DNA from: Tetraselmis striata
Lineage: Eukaryota; Chlorophyta; Chlorodendrophyceae; Chlorodendrales; Chlorodendraceae
DNA length: 64,000 bases
NCBI GenBank assembly: GCA_006384855.1
Contig: VCJN01001541.1
Span: 124,001 to 188,000 of the forward strand
Direction: 5' to 3'
Shown here: one piece after another, positions 38,150-53,244 of the stretch
How the letters are laid out: each line of letters opens with the position of its first letter
Numbering within the stretch: position 1 is the first letter of the stretch
Made by a program: the position numbers and the translations under genes
The notes under the pieces: generated by a model
The model's database searches: none
What the model was told of the DNA's origin: nothing
The model's input: the letters and a program-made list of their open reading frames with translations, nothing else

Positions 38150-38260
38150 CAGAGGGCTGCACGCTACGCGCTTTAATTAGTGGACCCTATGCGGGTTCGT
38201 ACCGCCGGGCCAGAAGACAGCTGGCCTGGTCAGCATCAAAGACTTAGCAGGAACAAAATT
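38150..38260 (+). repeat. Dispersed repeat family D, copy 1
   Basis: GGGCTGCACGCTACGC, then a TTAATTA-like stretch, CGCCGGGCC and AAGACAGCT, also found in this order at 58015-58110. Non-coding. Confidence 0.55.
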
Positions 38261-39036
38261 GTAAAAATTCAAATTCAATTTCAATATATGTTATATTGCA
38301 ACATTTTCTCGGTATGTATATATATATACCCCTCCACATATGATAGACCCTCGTACGCGGGCGCTAAAACTTCGACGCGCAGAAATTGTAGCAGTTGCCA
38401 CACCGCATGGCAGTTGTCGTTATTGGATTTATATTGATTTGAAGTGCTGTGTTCATGAAAAGCTTATTATAACATGCATTATGTACAACCTTTAGCAGAC
38501 GTCTTTATTAACCGGCAATACAAAGTGCCATTCCTTATGAAATACAGCTAGTGCTCATGGTATACATATACAGTAGCTGTCACGATAAATGGGTGTGTCT
38601 TGACGACTGGTTACTTGTTTGTTCAGCTGCACTGTCAGCAGCAGCAGCGGCGGTAAAACCAGGGACAGCGACAAATACACATGCTCAGCACAACTATTGG
38701 CTGACTGCAGCCGTAGTTTTATCTGATCGTCATCTGAACGGCATAACATATATCCTCGCAGGGTTCATTGGATTAGCTTGCTGAGTGCACATGCTGGGGG
38801 GGGGGGGGGGGGAGTGTCCATAGATGCTCGCGATGGTCGACCCTGACCACCCGAGAATCCAAGTCACATGACGGAGGTGCATGCCGTATGACGTACACGA
38901 AACGAGGAAAACATGCGTAGCTAGGTGTAGGTATGCGCATTTTAGACATAGCGCCTATGGGCCGCAGTCAATTGATACCTGTACAGCCACATACAGCGTG
39001 CGGCGATGAAGTGCAGGTGTGGGCATCGTTCTACTT
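38261..39036. other. AT-rich spacer, nothing recognised
   Basis: It contains a (TA)n tract near 38320 and a G run at 38797-38812, and no convincing coding frame. Confidence 0.4.
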
Positions 39037-39176
39037 TCAATCCCAGGTTTGTGGCGCAAGCTTGGCCAAACCGTGGGCACCATGCCGAGCGGCGGCGGCG
39101 GATGCAACACCCTTCACAATGAGAGACGGTGTCTGAGCCAGTTGGGAGAGCGGGCCGGGGGGGGGGGGGGGGGGAC

Positions 39177-40359
39177 CTGGTAGTCGCGCGGCAGCCCCCG
39201 CTCGCGCGCCCCGTCGCGGATGAGCTTCAAATAGCGCGGCGTGGGCGGCACCTCGGCTGCAAGCAGCCGCAGTGGGTGGGATAGGAAGGTGGAGGCCATG
39301 AGGACCGGCGGCTCGCCACCGCCATCAATGGTGCTGCAGTCGCCAATCACCTTCAGACGACATAGCCAATGAATGGCGGCGCCAGGGGCAAATTACAGTT
39401 TTGCTCCAAGTGGGCGCATCGTGTGACAGACAAAAGAAAAATGCGGCGCGCCCATCCATGTACCAAAGTACCAGTTTCGTTACGGCGGTTCAGCACACAT
39501 CCCTCCACATAACATTGAAATCTTGAGTCAATGACTCCATAGATTTTTCATACGAGCTCATGGTGGCAAACTTGTCTGTTCATCATAGTCCGCCTTATTG
39601 TTAGTAGGACCCTTGGGCATAGCGTTTGGACACTCCGTAATAAATGATTTAAACGCTTTTTGAATTCGGTCATAGCGATCCCCGCCAGTCCCTGCACATG
39701 CACCAAACAGTCCTTGACTCTCATGAAGTTTCGTGTTTTCGAAGTTTCCGCCCATCCATGTGTCGATGCGTGCATTTTCTCGCACCCGTATCAGCAGTGC
39801 GGATGATACTTTTTCGTGAGTCCTCGTACCCTTATGAATAGGGGGGCCTGAGGTGGGCGCGCCATGTACCCACCTGCACCGCCACCTTCCCCAGAAAGTA
39901 GCCCCCTTCCGCCCTGATCAGCGTGAGAAGGTCCTCCTCCTCCAGCTCGTACAGAGCGCCGTATACACAGGGCAGCCGCCCATCGGCGCCGGACTTGCCA
40001 TCCCGCACCAGCGTTGCGTACCCTGGCAACGGAGTTCATGGTTATATTGCCGACGTTTGCTGGACGGCCGGAGCGTCAAGGCGCAGCCAGCCGAGGACAT
40101 CCGGTGGCTAGTAGTACGAAAAATATCCGAATAATGTAGTGCAGGGGGGGGGGGGGGGGGAGATTGCCCTGCCCTCGCAGCCTTGGGGGTCCAACCGCGC
40201 ACCTCCCCGGTGCTGAAAGCTGAGCCGCAGCGAGGCGTCCGACAGCGAGGCGCTCCGCGAGCCGCCAGCAGGCACGACGCCCCGGCGCAGCAGCGTACGG
40301 CTCGCTAGGTTGGCGCCGTATGCGAAGTGCAGCTCGCGGCCTGACGAGGGCGGCGCCAT
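39177..40359 (-). CDS. Gamma-glutamylcyclotransferase-like protein (GGCT/AIG2 fold)
   Basis: Exons 40359-40203, 40022-39874 and 39350-39177 (minus strand), phases 1 and 0, about 160 residues; a terminal exon is not identified. ATG at 40359 begins MAPPSSGRELHFAYGANLAS, the GGCT-family FxYGxN substrate loop, followed by SDASLRLSFQHRG. Exon 2 (GYATLVRD..VYGALYEL..LIRAEGGYF) covers the region with the conserved Tyr and the expected catalytic Glu in the AEGGY element. Exon 3 (PPTPRYLKLIRDGARERGL) matches the C-terminal RYLxLLxxGA helix of the family. The enzyme class releases 5-oxoproline from gamma-glutamyl compounds in glutathione turnover; the exact substrate is inferred. The exon 3 donor is GTCCCC leading straight into a long C run. 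Confidence 0.8.
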
Positions 40360-40469
40360 AGCGCCGAGCGGATGCCTCGCGCGTGGCCGAATGCGGCAGC
40401 GCTAACACTCGCCGCTGGTGGGGCTGTCAGTCCCTATGAACGACAACTTCACTGCACTTCCTACTCCAG

Positions 40470-42260
40470 GTTGACGCGCTGCTGCTGAATGTCGCTGAGG
40501 GGGCGTGTTTCGCTATCCCCGACGTCATGGTCGCTACAGGTACGGGTTTTCCATAACTGTACCTGTACACTGTACGTCACCTGGTACCTGTACATCGACG
40601 TGCGCGTCATCACCGCAGGGCGCGGAGCAGCAGCGTCCGACATCCGCTGCCGCGTGCGCACGTGTACAGGTAGTAAGGATTTGTTCAGTCGTTATACCCG
40701 TTTATCATGAATAATAGCGCGGCCCGCCGGGGCGCGGATGAAATCGCAGTTACACCTTGTTTGGTCGCTATATCATATGCATTGCCATGTAGCGACCGTC
40801 TTTGCGCTGCTCATACCCGTGTCGTGGACGAGTGTGGAGACGCGGTGCTCGAGGATCTAGCGGGGCCGTTGGCCTCTACCCTAAAGTTGCTCCCCTCCAA
40901 GCGCTCCCACGTTGCCCGTGCCGGCTGCTCGGCCGCCGGGGCTGAGCACGCGTCTGCGATGGGCTCGGCGGCCGACCTCCAAGGTATCCCGCATTACTCG
41001 GACTTCCCCTTGCACTCCATGCGGAAAGTACAGGAAACCCAGAGCCACCGCATTCACACGGTCCGCTTCGCAAAGTTTGATGCACGTATGCCTACAAGCG
41101 GCCCTGACAGCAACCGCTTCCGAGGCCGCCTCTTACGCGCTGCGACAGCGTTCCTGGTGACTGATCCTCCAAGTGAGGGTCGCCTTGGTGAAGTCCGTGA
41201 GCGTTCCCCTGAGTACTACGATTCCATGTTCCGCATTGCCGCTTGCCGCCCATTTGGCGTTCCGGCGGCTCCTGCCTCTCCCTTGGCGAGCCAAGCCCTT
41301 TTGCTCCTTCTCGGTACAAGGTATGATGGCCCGCTTTGAGGATGCTGGCGTGGATTTCACTCCTTCAACTTGGGCGGTCGCGTACGCTGATCACGTGGCA
41401 CGTTGCTCTGGGGGCGACTCCAATCACACCGCACACGAGTGGGCGGCACATGGCCTTTCCGACATTTGCCACGACGTGAAGTCCGCGCTGGGCGTGGGTG
41501 TCCAGATCCTCACGGACCCGTCGGTGCTTGTTTCTCTTCCGAAGGGCATCGCCGGCCGGCGGCAGATGTTGGCCTTTTTGTTGGGTATGGTGGTATCTAC
41601 GGGAACACGGTTGCTGTCGATACCACCATTGCCCCTATCCTCGGCGTGTCAAGCTCGGATCCAACGACTGCTTTGCGGGCTGCAGAGAACCACAAAATCC
41701 AGAAGTATGACGAGGGTGCCCGAAACGCCGCTGGCATGCTTCGGTTTGTTCCTTTCGCCGTTTCCGAGTTTGGCTCGCTGGACCCGCACGTTGAGCCTTT
41801 CTTGGTGGAGCTCGCGAAAGCTAGCCACACACACACTGGCCAAAAAATCGGCTAGCTCTTGTCTGCGTGGCGCCGCCGTTTCTTCTTGCTCATCAACATG
41901 GCACATGCAGACAACGTTCTTGGCGGGGTCGCGGCCGCGCGTGCGGCACGTGATGGTGCTCCTGCGCCTGCGACGCGCCGCTCGTCGGCCTGTGTTGCTA
42001 TGACCCGGGTCATTGGCTGCAAGCGTCCTCGCCGCGGCTGATAGCCTACCCCGGGGCGGTGGTCCCTTTGGTTCCTGGCAGCTAAGCGACTTCGTGGTTC
42101 CCTTGGCTCCTCCTTGGTTCTTGGCTCCCTGGCCTTCTGCTCGACCTTGGTTTCAGGCTTATGTCTCTCTTTTGCTGGAAACCTTTCATAGTTGCTGTTA
42201 GTTATGTTTGTAGTGCGCATTTGTGAAAGCTCTTATGTAATGACAGTATTGCCATGTAGC
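40470..42260 (+). mobile_element. LINE (non-LTR retrotransposon) 3' part, degenerate
   Basis: A plus-strand frame ending at 41855 contains GNTVAVDTTIAPILG, then AAENHKIQKYDEGAR and MLRFVPFAVSEFGSLDP. This is the pattern of the C-terminal region after the reverse transcriptase in LINE ORF2 proteins (AVDxTV, EKxxKYxxxC, FVPFVxExFG). The upstream frames 40707-41339 and 41173-41600 carry pieces of the same protein in different phases, so it is frame-shifted. A 3' UTR-like stretch runs to about 42260 (GTAGCGGCATATAGCGGCAT). The 5' end and the RT core are missing. Confidence 0.55.
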
Positions 42261-45200
42261 GGCATATAGCGGCATGTAGCCAGCAGAGACCATGTAATCC
42301 TTAGTCGTATTTCTGGCCTATCACCTTTTTAATAGGTGGGTCCGATTTAATTTTCTGTTTTAGAACCCCCCCCCCCTATATTTCCGCCCCCCCCCTCTAC
42401 TTTGTTTATGTTGATCTTACAGTACTTAGTAGAACACGCCCAAAGTTGCATAATAAGTACCACTGGCATGACTTTTAATTATGGCTGTGTGCATAAGGTT
42501 GTTCCCTGTCATATGCAAGTTAGCATAAAATAGAGCAGGTGGGGCACTTTTTGGAACCATCACAATTTTACAGTCACCATCATGGCAACCCAACCATACG
42601 GTGGCCCTATCCACCCCTCCAATTGTTATGATGATGCTAATCTGATGTATGCCACTGCTACGTGTTGCTGCTCTCGGACACCGCGCTGCTATGCCATGAT
42701 GCGCAACGTTGACTACCTATCAAGTTCTCGCATCTTCTCAGCACCACAGTGGGCCTTGGCGCCCGGCCCTCACGAGCACATGATAGCCGGCACCCTCACA
42801 GGTTTTGCACAAAGGCAAATAGTGGTGTAGACAATCTGTAACACGTCATCTAATATGAGTCACTCCTCCGTCAAGCCTGGCCAAGCGCCGTCCAGCAAGC
42901 AAGGATATGCTTGGCCGGGATACTAACGGCGGCGGCGGTGCGGGGCTGAGCCCCCAGCCGCTCATGCACCGATCTAGCCACCAAGTACTGCTTAAGTACG
43001 TGAACATGAAGTTGAGGCCACTTGCAAAGTTAACCCCCCTCTCTTTCTCCAGAAAGTAGAGTACTAAAACACGACATTAAATCGAAACGGCCTTACATAA
43101 ATTCATCACTGGTCGATCCCCACTCGCTCTACCACTGAGCGCCCTAGTCAGTTTAAGTTCCCGGGTCGAATGGGGCCACGGTCTAATGGCCATGCCAGAC
43201 GCCCAGACCTACGATTGCAATTGGCGCGCGAGGTCAAGTACTGGGGCGGATTCGGCCGATGACCCGGGGCGAACTTTACTTTTAGATAGTCACTATTACT
43301 GGCCAATAATCATGGTCAATACATGTATCATAGTAGCAAATTCGGATTAATTTGAGCGGTTGTCGAGTATGTTGCTGCTATTGCCCCGCGCGATGATGGA
43401 CGTACGGAACCATACATACGAGCCAGCGTTGTCCACCACTACCTGCACGTGCAATTGTGCTGCCGCCGCTGCTTAATGAAGGGCACATGTGGTATCGAGG
43501 CGGATGGTATCAACCAGGGTTGCGCGAAGTTGGATTTTAGGAGTTCCGTTCCGGCGAAATTCCGTTCCGCGCCCCCGCCCCCCCCCCCCCCCCCCCCCCC
43601 TCCGAAGAGAACGGAATTCCGGGCCGGAACTTCCGCCGGAACACCCCGGAACTGCGGCATGCGGCATGCGAGGCGGTATTAATTATTCATATACATACTT
43701 ATGTACCCAGTAGTGCTTTATCGATATAGTCATCCATATTTTGACCGCTGATATTCTGCTCGATATCAAATGTCAGATTATCAGCCGTACGCCCCGGCCG
43801 GTGGCGTTGTTGTATACGGATTAATAGTCACTATACATGTATGCTTTAATCCATCCATCGTCGCGTTGAGATGGTGCGACGCGATCTTGATAACAAGTGG
43901 TCACATACCCAAAAGAAATGTTGTAATTGGCAATCAATGGGCAGTCTCACTGCTCATGGCGGCGGCAACTGTTATGACCCAGTTAAGGCCCGGCGCTTCC
44001 GGTGTTTAAGTTCAGTGTTACGCATTATTATTTACATGAGCTAGCAGCAGAAGGCGATATCGGAAATCACCAAAAAAAAGGGCAATCAGAAAGGTGTTAC
44101 GCATTACAATGTTGAGTTACTTGTTTTTTACGGCAGAATTACGGCGCTTAACTGGGTGCAGTTCTGACAGAACTGAATTACACGGATTTTTTTTTCGGAA
44201 TTCAGTTCCGCTAGAAATTAACTCCGTGCAGTCGAGGCAGCGCGCCCCTAACTAAAATGGCAGCACCGCAGCGAGTCGCTTCGAGCTCGGAATCGGCGGA
44301 GTCGTGGCCACACCACTCGCGCAGGAGAGTCGCTGCGCGGTTCCCGCCAGCCCGATCGCCCTCAGCGGCGGCGTCTACTGCCGCCCCGGGCAGGTGTGGC
44401 CCGTGTCGCAGAGGGCATTTTTTTGTTCGGTGATGCACGAGAGTTGGACCCGGCATACCGGCGGAAATGTCACGGATGAAAACCGCCTTCTTTTGTCCAG
44501 TTGCCGCCATTTGCCTGGCGAGTGCGATGTACGGGTTTAGGGTTGCAGGATGCGCAGGACGCACATCCGTCGGATGCGATCGGTGCCATCCAGCCTTCGG
44601 GCCGCTGCTGAGTGCATTCGCCCAATTCGACAAATTCAAACTAAATACCCGTAAATGCACAAGTCAGGCTTTGTTGCGGTTGGCAACTCGCGTGTCTCAG
44701 CTGCCGTCGATATAGCGTGTTGAGTCGTGCCCGACCACCAGCAGAGGGAACGAAACGAGCACCAGATTAACGGTAGTTTCGGCAGCTCTTTCAAGCTCGG
44801 GTCGACGCACGTATGGAACTCTGATGAGGGCAATGCGAACTGTTGTTACGGCGGCGGGGAGCCAACTCAGCGAGGGATGGAAGCGACGACTATATATGCC
44901 GTTGATGTCGGCGACGGAAAACAGCTGACGGAACGGGGCGGGAACAAACTAATTCGGGAGGAGGGGGCGCAGGTTCGGGTCGTGTGTCCCTACTCAGCGG
45001 CAGAGTGGACACGATGGGCGACCTGCAGTGGGTGCCGGCCGATATATATGGCGCGCGAGGGACACAATGGCTGGAACGGTATGGCTAAGTATTCCGGTAC
45101 ATAATTCTTACAGACTATCTGTGCTATTAATGTTTAATAGTATCTCCGCATGCGAGCCAGGCTGCTCATACGCTGCCAGTTTGGAGGGCTCCACTGATGG

Positions 45201-45320
45201 GAAGTTCGGAAGATGAGGGGACGGGAGGAGAGAGGAGGTGGGCTGGGGGGGTGGGGGGGGGTTCCGGAACTCGATGTGCACAGGACATTGCTGCCTTCCT
45301 GTCGGCGTGTGGCGCCAACA
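42261..45320. other. Spacer with short unidentified ORFs
   Basis: ORFs at 42582-42830 (+, 82 codons), 44211-44660 (-, 149 codons) and 44727-45104 (+, 125 codons) begin with plausible start codons but match nothing I know and have no splice partners. A C run lies at 43578-43601. Minus-strand TTACA at 45108-45112 is a possible TGTAA poly(A) signal for the sirtuin gene. Confidence 0.4.
43081..43283 (-). repeat. tRNA-like A box plus dispersed repeat family C, copy 2
   Basis: The reverse strand at 43121-43136 reads GCTCAGTGGTAGAGCG, identical to the D-arm/A-box region of many tRNAs, followed closely by GGGGATCGACC, a B-box-like stretch. No anticodon arm fits between them. The adjoining 43158-43283 is family C. 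A decayed tRNA-derived SINE is a reasonable reading. Confidence 0.4.
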
Positions 45321-49105
<3,785 letters not shown>

Positions 49106-49229
49106 AGTATGCTCAATCGCTCACACCCACCGCCGGTGCTCGCACGCCCTGCCCCTACTGGCAAGCAGCGCACCGGTCCGCTTTTGTGCAGGATTGTCGC
49201 TGCCCCGGCCAATCCCCAACTTCCCGTGC

Positions 49230-49235
49230 TTAGCG

Positions 49236-49269
<34 letters not shown>

Positions 49270-49270
49270 A
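49230..49270 (+). repeat. Homopolymer C run upstream of the sirtuin start
   Basis: About 35 C at 49236-49269. Further runs lie at 49577-49592 (C) and 49720-49746 (G). No gene was recognised between 49106 and 49900. Confidence 0.8.
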
Positions 49271-49716
49271 CCACCAGAACCCAGAACCAACATACACACG
49301 ACTTCCGAACACGCGCACGCAGGCACGCGCACGCGTTATTGTCGCCATCGACTTCGTTCTACCTGCACGACGATTGGCAAAAGAAGCCGAACCCAGCAGC
49401 TCATCAACGCCGCCGCCGCCTAGTAGCCTGCCGGGCCCTATATATACACCATCACCTCCCTGGACGAGCTAAGTGACAGCTGCCCCCACATACCGCTCTA
49501 TCGCCCTTCGTTCCCGCGCCCGCGACTCTTCCTGCATTCCTATTCGCTCCGCGCCTCCACGCGCCGCTGCGACCCCCTCCCCCCCCCCCCCCCACCTCTA
49601 CGGCCTTGGCCGCATCCCGCCCGGGCGGCCACCGCACCGGCCATCGCGCTGGTAAGGAGCGCCGCCGCTTCCGCCGTCCCGCCGCGCCGAGGTATGCGGA
49701 GTGTGGATGTTGGTGG

Positions 49717-49747
<31 letters not shown>

Positions 49748-50212
49748 GGCTGTTGTCGACACGGGCGGATGCTCAGTGAAGATAGACGGCGGCGCAACGG
49801 TTCGCCGTGCTGTGCTGCTGTCCCGATATCCTGTGCTCGAGTCAAACCATGGTGTATCTCGCCGACTTAGCTCTGATGCCCGTGCCGGCGAAATGGTGTA
49901 GTCTGATCTACACTAGTTTATGGGGTTTCCTCCCTTGCCCTAACCGCTTCTCGGCTACTACTGGTGCTGCTCAGTGGTACGGGAACTATACCCACCTGTC
50001 GCTGCTCCCTTTTTGGGTGCAGCACGAGTAGACATACAAGCAGCCATAACAGATGAGCCTGTCATCTTCCAGTTTTCGCTGCGTTACACGCAGCGATGTT
50101 AAAACTGTCTCGCAACCTGTTGCGACCAGGTTCACCCCATGTTGTTCAAGACCACACCCGGCTCACCACCCGTGTGTGATATTCTCATACGTACGCACGT
50201 CCGTGCGTTACC

Positions 50213-51105
50213 ATGTCAAATGGAGAAGAACCCGTCGTTGAGCCAACGCTCGAATCGCTACACGCAGACGTGAAGGCCCAGTCTACATTGCTGCGTGAGC
50301 TTGCAACATTGTTGGCCCAATTGACGGCTCGTGATCGTGTTGTTGGTGGAGACGGGGCACATGGCTCCGGTTCCGGGAAGCGCATCGCGGGACAGCCGAC
50401 AGGCAGCGGGCCGGAGAGCCGCAGTGCGCCCCGACTTGCTAGAGCTAGCCCAGAGCGGCCGTGTCGGAGCAAAATGCGTGAGTGACGAGGATGACTACCT
50501 CGCGGTGCTAGAGGTACTGCAGCGAGCAGAGTCGGATTACGAGGCCGTTCGACCGGCCAGCCGAGTGCTTGGACTCTTCCCCCTTAGCACCGACCTAATG
50601 AACGAGTACCTCACGCAGGATGACCGGCGTCTGCCGGCCCAGGAGGAGTATCTTTGGATGTCGTGTTTTGGCGCCCACATGGCCGCACCTTTCGTAGCTC
50701 TCGACGAGCTGCTGCCCTACGTCCATAATGCAAATCAAGACTTCACCCCCTACCTCGCACGAGCTCGGAACCACGCCGAAGTCATCGAGTCATCCGGACA
50801 AAACGTTTCGCTTTCGTTTGGCCTTCCTACGGAGGCTTAATGAAATCAAGCGTGTGCACGGTGACCAAGATGTTCTGGACGTGCTGCGAGCCCAGCATTA
50901 TCAGCATGCTTATGAGCATCTGGGTTCTGCGATTTTTGGGGACCTCATGAGGGACTACGAGCGTCGCGTCTTGAAGGCGACAGTTGCCAGCAGCGCAAAA
51001 GCAACCGCTACTGCTTGGACAGTGGCAGGGGTTGCATGGCGCGGGCGTGGGCGTGGACGTAGTGGTGGTGGACGCGGACGTGGCCGCGAAGGTGAGCACG
51101 AGTGA
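50213..51105 (+). pseudogene. Gag-like ORF of the tyrosine-recombinase element
   Basis: Starts MSNGEEPVVEPTLESL with a short Leu heptad segment. It continues in two other frames at about 50440-50800 (LAVLEVLQRAESDYEAVRP, EEYLWMSCFGAHMAAPF) and 50780-51105. It ends with a Gly/Arg-rich tail (RGRGRGRSGGGRGRG), typical of nucleic-acid-binding Gag C-termini. Two frame changes indicate decay or sequence errors. Confidence 0.6.
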
Positions 51106-51659
51106 CGGTGTGGGGCGCCTTTCGTCGGAGCTGCTAGAGCTTTGCGAGGTCACCTTTCGGTGATCGCCGCAAAGCGAACCATGGCAGCTCCGCGACGGGA
51201 TGAGCGCCATGTGTCAGGACCTGACCCCCCACACCTTACAGACTTCATTTAGACCTTCCTCGGTGCGGCGCTTCTTACAGCTACAGCCGAGTGCGGCTCA
51301 ACCATCCGCACACCCGCACATGGCGGCTCAACCAACCGCTTCACGTACCATCTCATCGTTGCGTCCGTCGGTTGTCACACTGCGTGTTACAACTGTTCGC
51401 AACGACCAAGTTTCGCGCGTGTACGTTACGCACGTGACAGGCGCTATGAGCGCGAAGGGCGCGCGGGGCGGCCCTCTTACCTGAACCTAGCCCCGCAAAC
51501 CCGTACTGGTGCTGCTGCAAACCCGTCCATCAACTACCAGACAACCGCCGAAAACCTAACCGCTGCTGTCGAGTACTTTGCTAACAGTAGCCGTCCCACT
51601 GTTGCTCTGTCGGCAAAGCGCCACACTTACGTAATTGACGAGCCCGAAGCTGTAGCCCC

Positions 51660-52832
51660 TTGCTGGGCTGCTTCGCTGGGTCTCGGCTGTTGGACGCGTT
51701 CGGCTCAGACGAGTTAGGACAGCGGACGCTCGACCTGCTCTCCAGCTCCCTCACCGCCGAGACACTCAAGAGTTACGCCGGCAGACTCTCCCAATTCGCG
51801 AAGTTCTGCCACGACTCCGAGATATCAGCCCGCTGGAGGCGACCACTGCTACTGTCGTCCGGTACGTTGCCTGGATTGGTGAGCGGGGGCACATTGGGGC
51901 CAAGTCGTTGCAGCCCTACCAGTCCGCAATCAACACGTTCTTTGAGCTGCACAACCTCGACCCAATCGCCAAGGACAGCCTGCACCTTACCGCAGCTCGG
52001 CGTGGGCTAATGCTACGGCAGCGCCGCCTAGAGGCTGCCCCGTTGCGAGTCCCTCTGCCTGCTGATGTCGCTTACAGCTTCGTCGAGCGTGCGGAGTTGA
52101 TTGTGTCTGCTCCCACCACAGAGTACCATTACAACTTCCGAGACCTCGCGGCCTCGGTTGTCAACTTCATGATGTTTGCCAAGGGACTTACTGGCGTGTC
52201 GTGCCGAGTGCGGGATGTGCATGTCGACGATTTCAACATTACCCTGCAGGTGTACCGCGAGAAAGGCCGTGCTGGCCGACGAGGCCCCGACGACCTGCGC
52301 GCACTGCTCCTTCCAGTGTCAGAGCACCCCCGCGTTGCACGTCTCTTGCACCACTTCATAGACTACGTACAGTCTGTCCCCCTGGTTCTTGTTGCCTTGG
52401 CCGAGACTAATTTCTGGGCGGTCACCCCAAGCGAGCAGTCCAAATCTTGGACCGCCGCTACAATGTCGGACTGGCTCCCTCTCTGCAGCCGTTCGTCTTG
52501 TCGGTGCCGCCGGCATTTCCTGGAGCTCACACAGCCTTCGAAAGGGGGCAGCATCTGCCGCTAACGCCATCGGAGCTCCACTGTCCCACATTCGCTACCA
52601 AGGTGGCTGGGCCACCAACTCCGATGTCGTTTTGAACTACATTGACCCCAACGTTCTTCGTTCACCTTGCGCGTGGTTCTTCTTTGGTCACATCGCGCCC
52701 CTCCGCCACTTCCGAGTCCAACATGACTCCGCAGCGGTAGGTGGCCTTCCCGGTGCCCCCTTCATGACCTGGCGCTACCCCTTCTCCGTCAATCCACCGC
52801 TCTCTCCGTTCGTTCATGACTGGCAAAACTAG
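51660..52832 (+). pseudogene. Tyrosine recombinase of the DIRS/PAT-like element (frame-shifted)
   Basis: N-terminal SAM-like DNA-binding part (LTAETLKSYAGRLSQFAKFC), core (YQSAINTFFELHNLDP; LPADVAYSFVERAEL; FRDLAASVVNFMMFAKGLTG) and a C-terminal catalytic block with HSLRKGAASAAN (H-x2-R), YQGGWATNSD and a terminal Tyr in VLNYIDP. Two +1-type frame changes, near 51830 and 52480, split it into three frames. The catalytic H-R and Y are retained, so inactivation may be recent or apparent. Confidence 0.75.
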
Positions 52833-53244
52833 ACTCAACTTTGAAATGATCTAAATTAGTTTATGGGGTTTGCTCCCTTGCCCTAACCACTTTTCGGCTA
52901 CAAGTGATGCTCAGTGGTACGGGAACTAGGCACCTGTCGTTGCGCCCTTTTTGGATGCAGCACGAGTAGACATAAAAGCAGCCATAACAGCTGAGCCTGT
53001 CATCTTCCAGTTTTCCCTGCATTACACGCCCCCCCCCCCCTTGACTCCGTTTTCCCTCCACGCTTTCACTTTACCTTCCTGCCACTTTCGGCTCTTGTCC
53101 GTGTAAAAACGCCTATGCGACCCTTTTGGCAAAACCAGACTCAACTTTTAAATTTGGAATAAGGGGAGGCACAGTCGCGCGTAACGCGCGCTCTCCGCTT
53201 AGCAGTCGGGGTTTGAATGATTTTTAAAACTAAGTCTTCCACGT

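Larger units (their letters stand above)
49903..53157 (+). mobile_element. PAT/Ngaro-like tyrosine-recombinase element with split direct repeats, RT missing
   Basis: Terminal organisation A1 - ORFs - B1 - A2 - B2. A1 (49903-50092) and A2 (52847-53029) share TAGTTTATGGGGTTT, CAGTGGTACGGGAACTA, GCAGCACGAGTAGACATA and GAGCCTGTCATCTTCCAG. B1 (52821-52850) and B2 (53127-53157) share TGGCAAAAC and AGACTCAACTTT. Split direct repeats are the hallmark of PAT/Ngaro/TOC-type DIRS retroelements, which move by RT plus tyrosine recombinase. The interior encodes a Gag-like protein and a recombinase but no RT or RNase H; only about 550 bp separate the two ORF groups. Confidence 0.8.

Noticed and set aside
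44211..45104. ORFs at 44211-44660 (-) and 44727-45104 (+) as genes
   Set aside because: No family similarity, splice partners or conserved features; lengths are within chance expectation for this base composition.
51660..52832. Crypton-type DNA transposon
   Set aside because: Cryptons lack split direct repeats and a Gag-like ORF; the A1-B1-A2-B2 ends fit PAT/Ngaro elements better.
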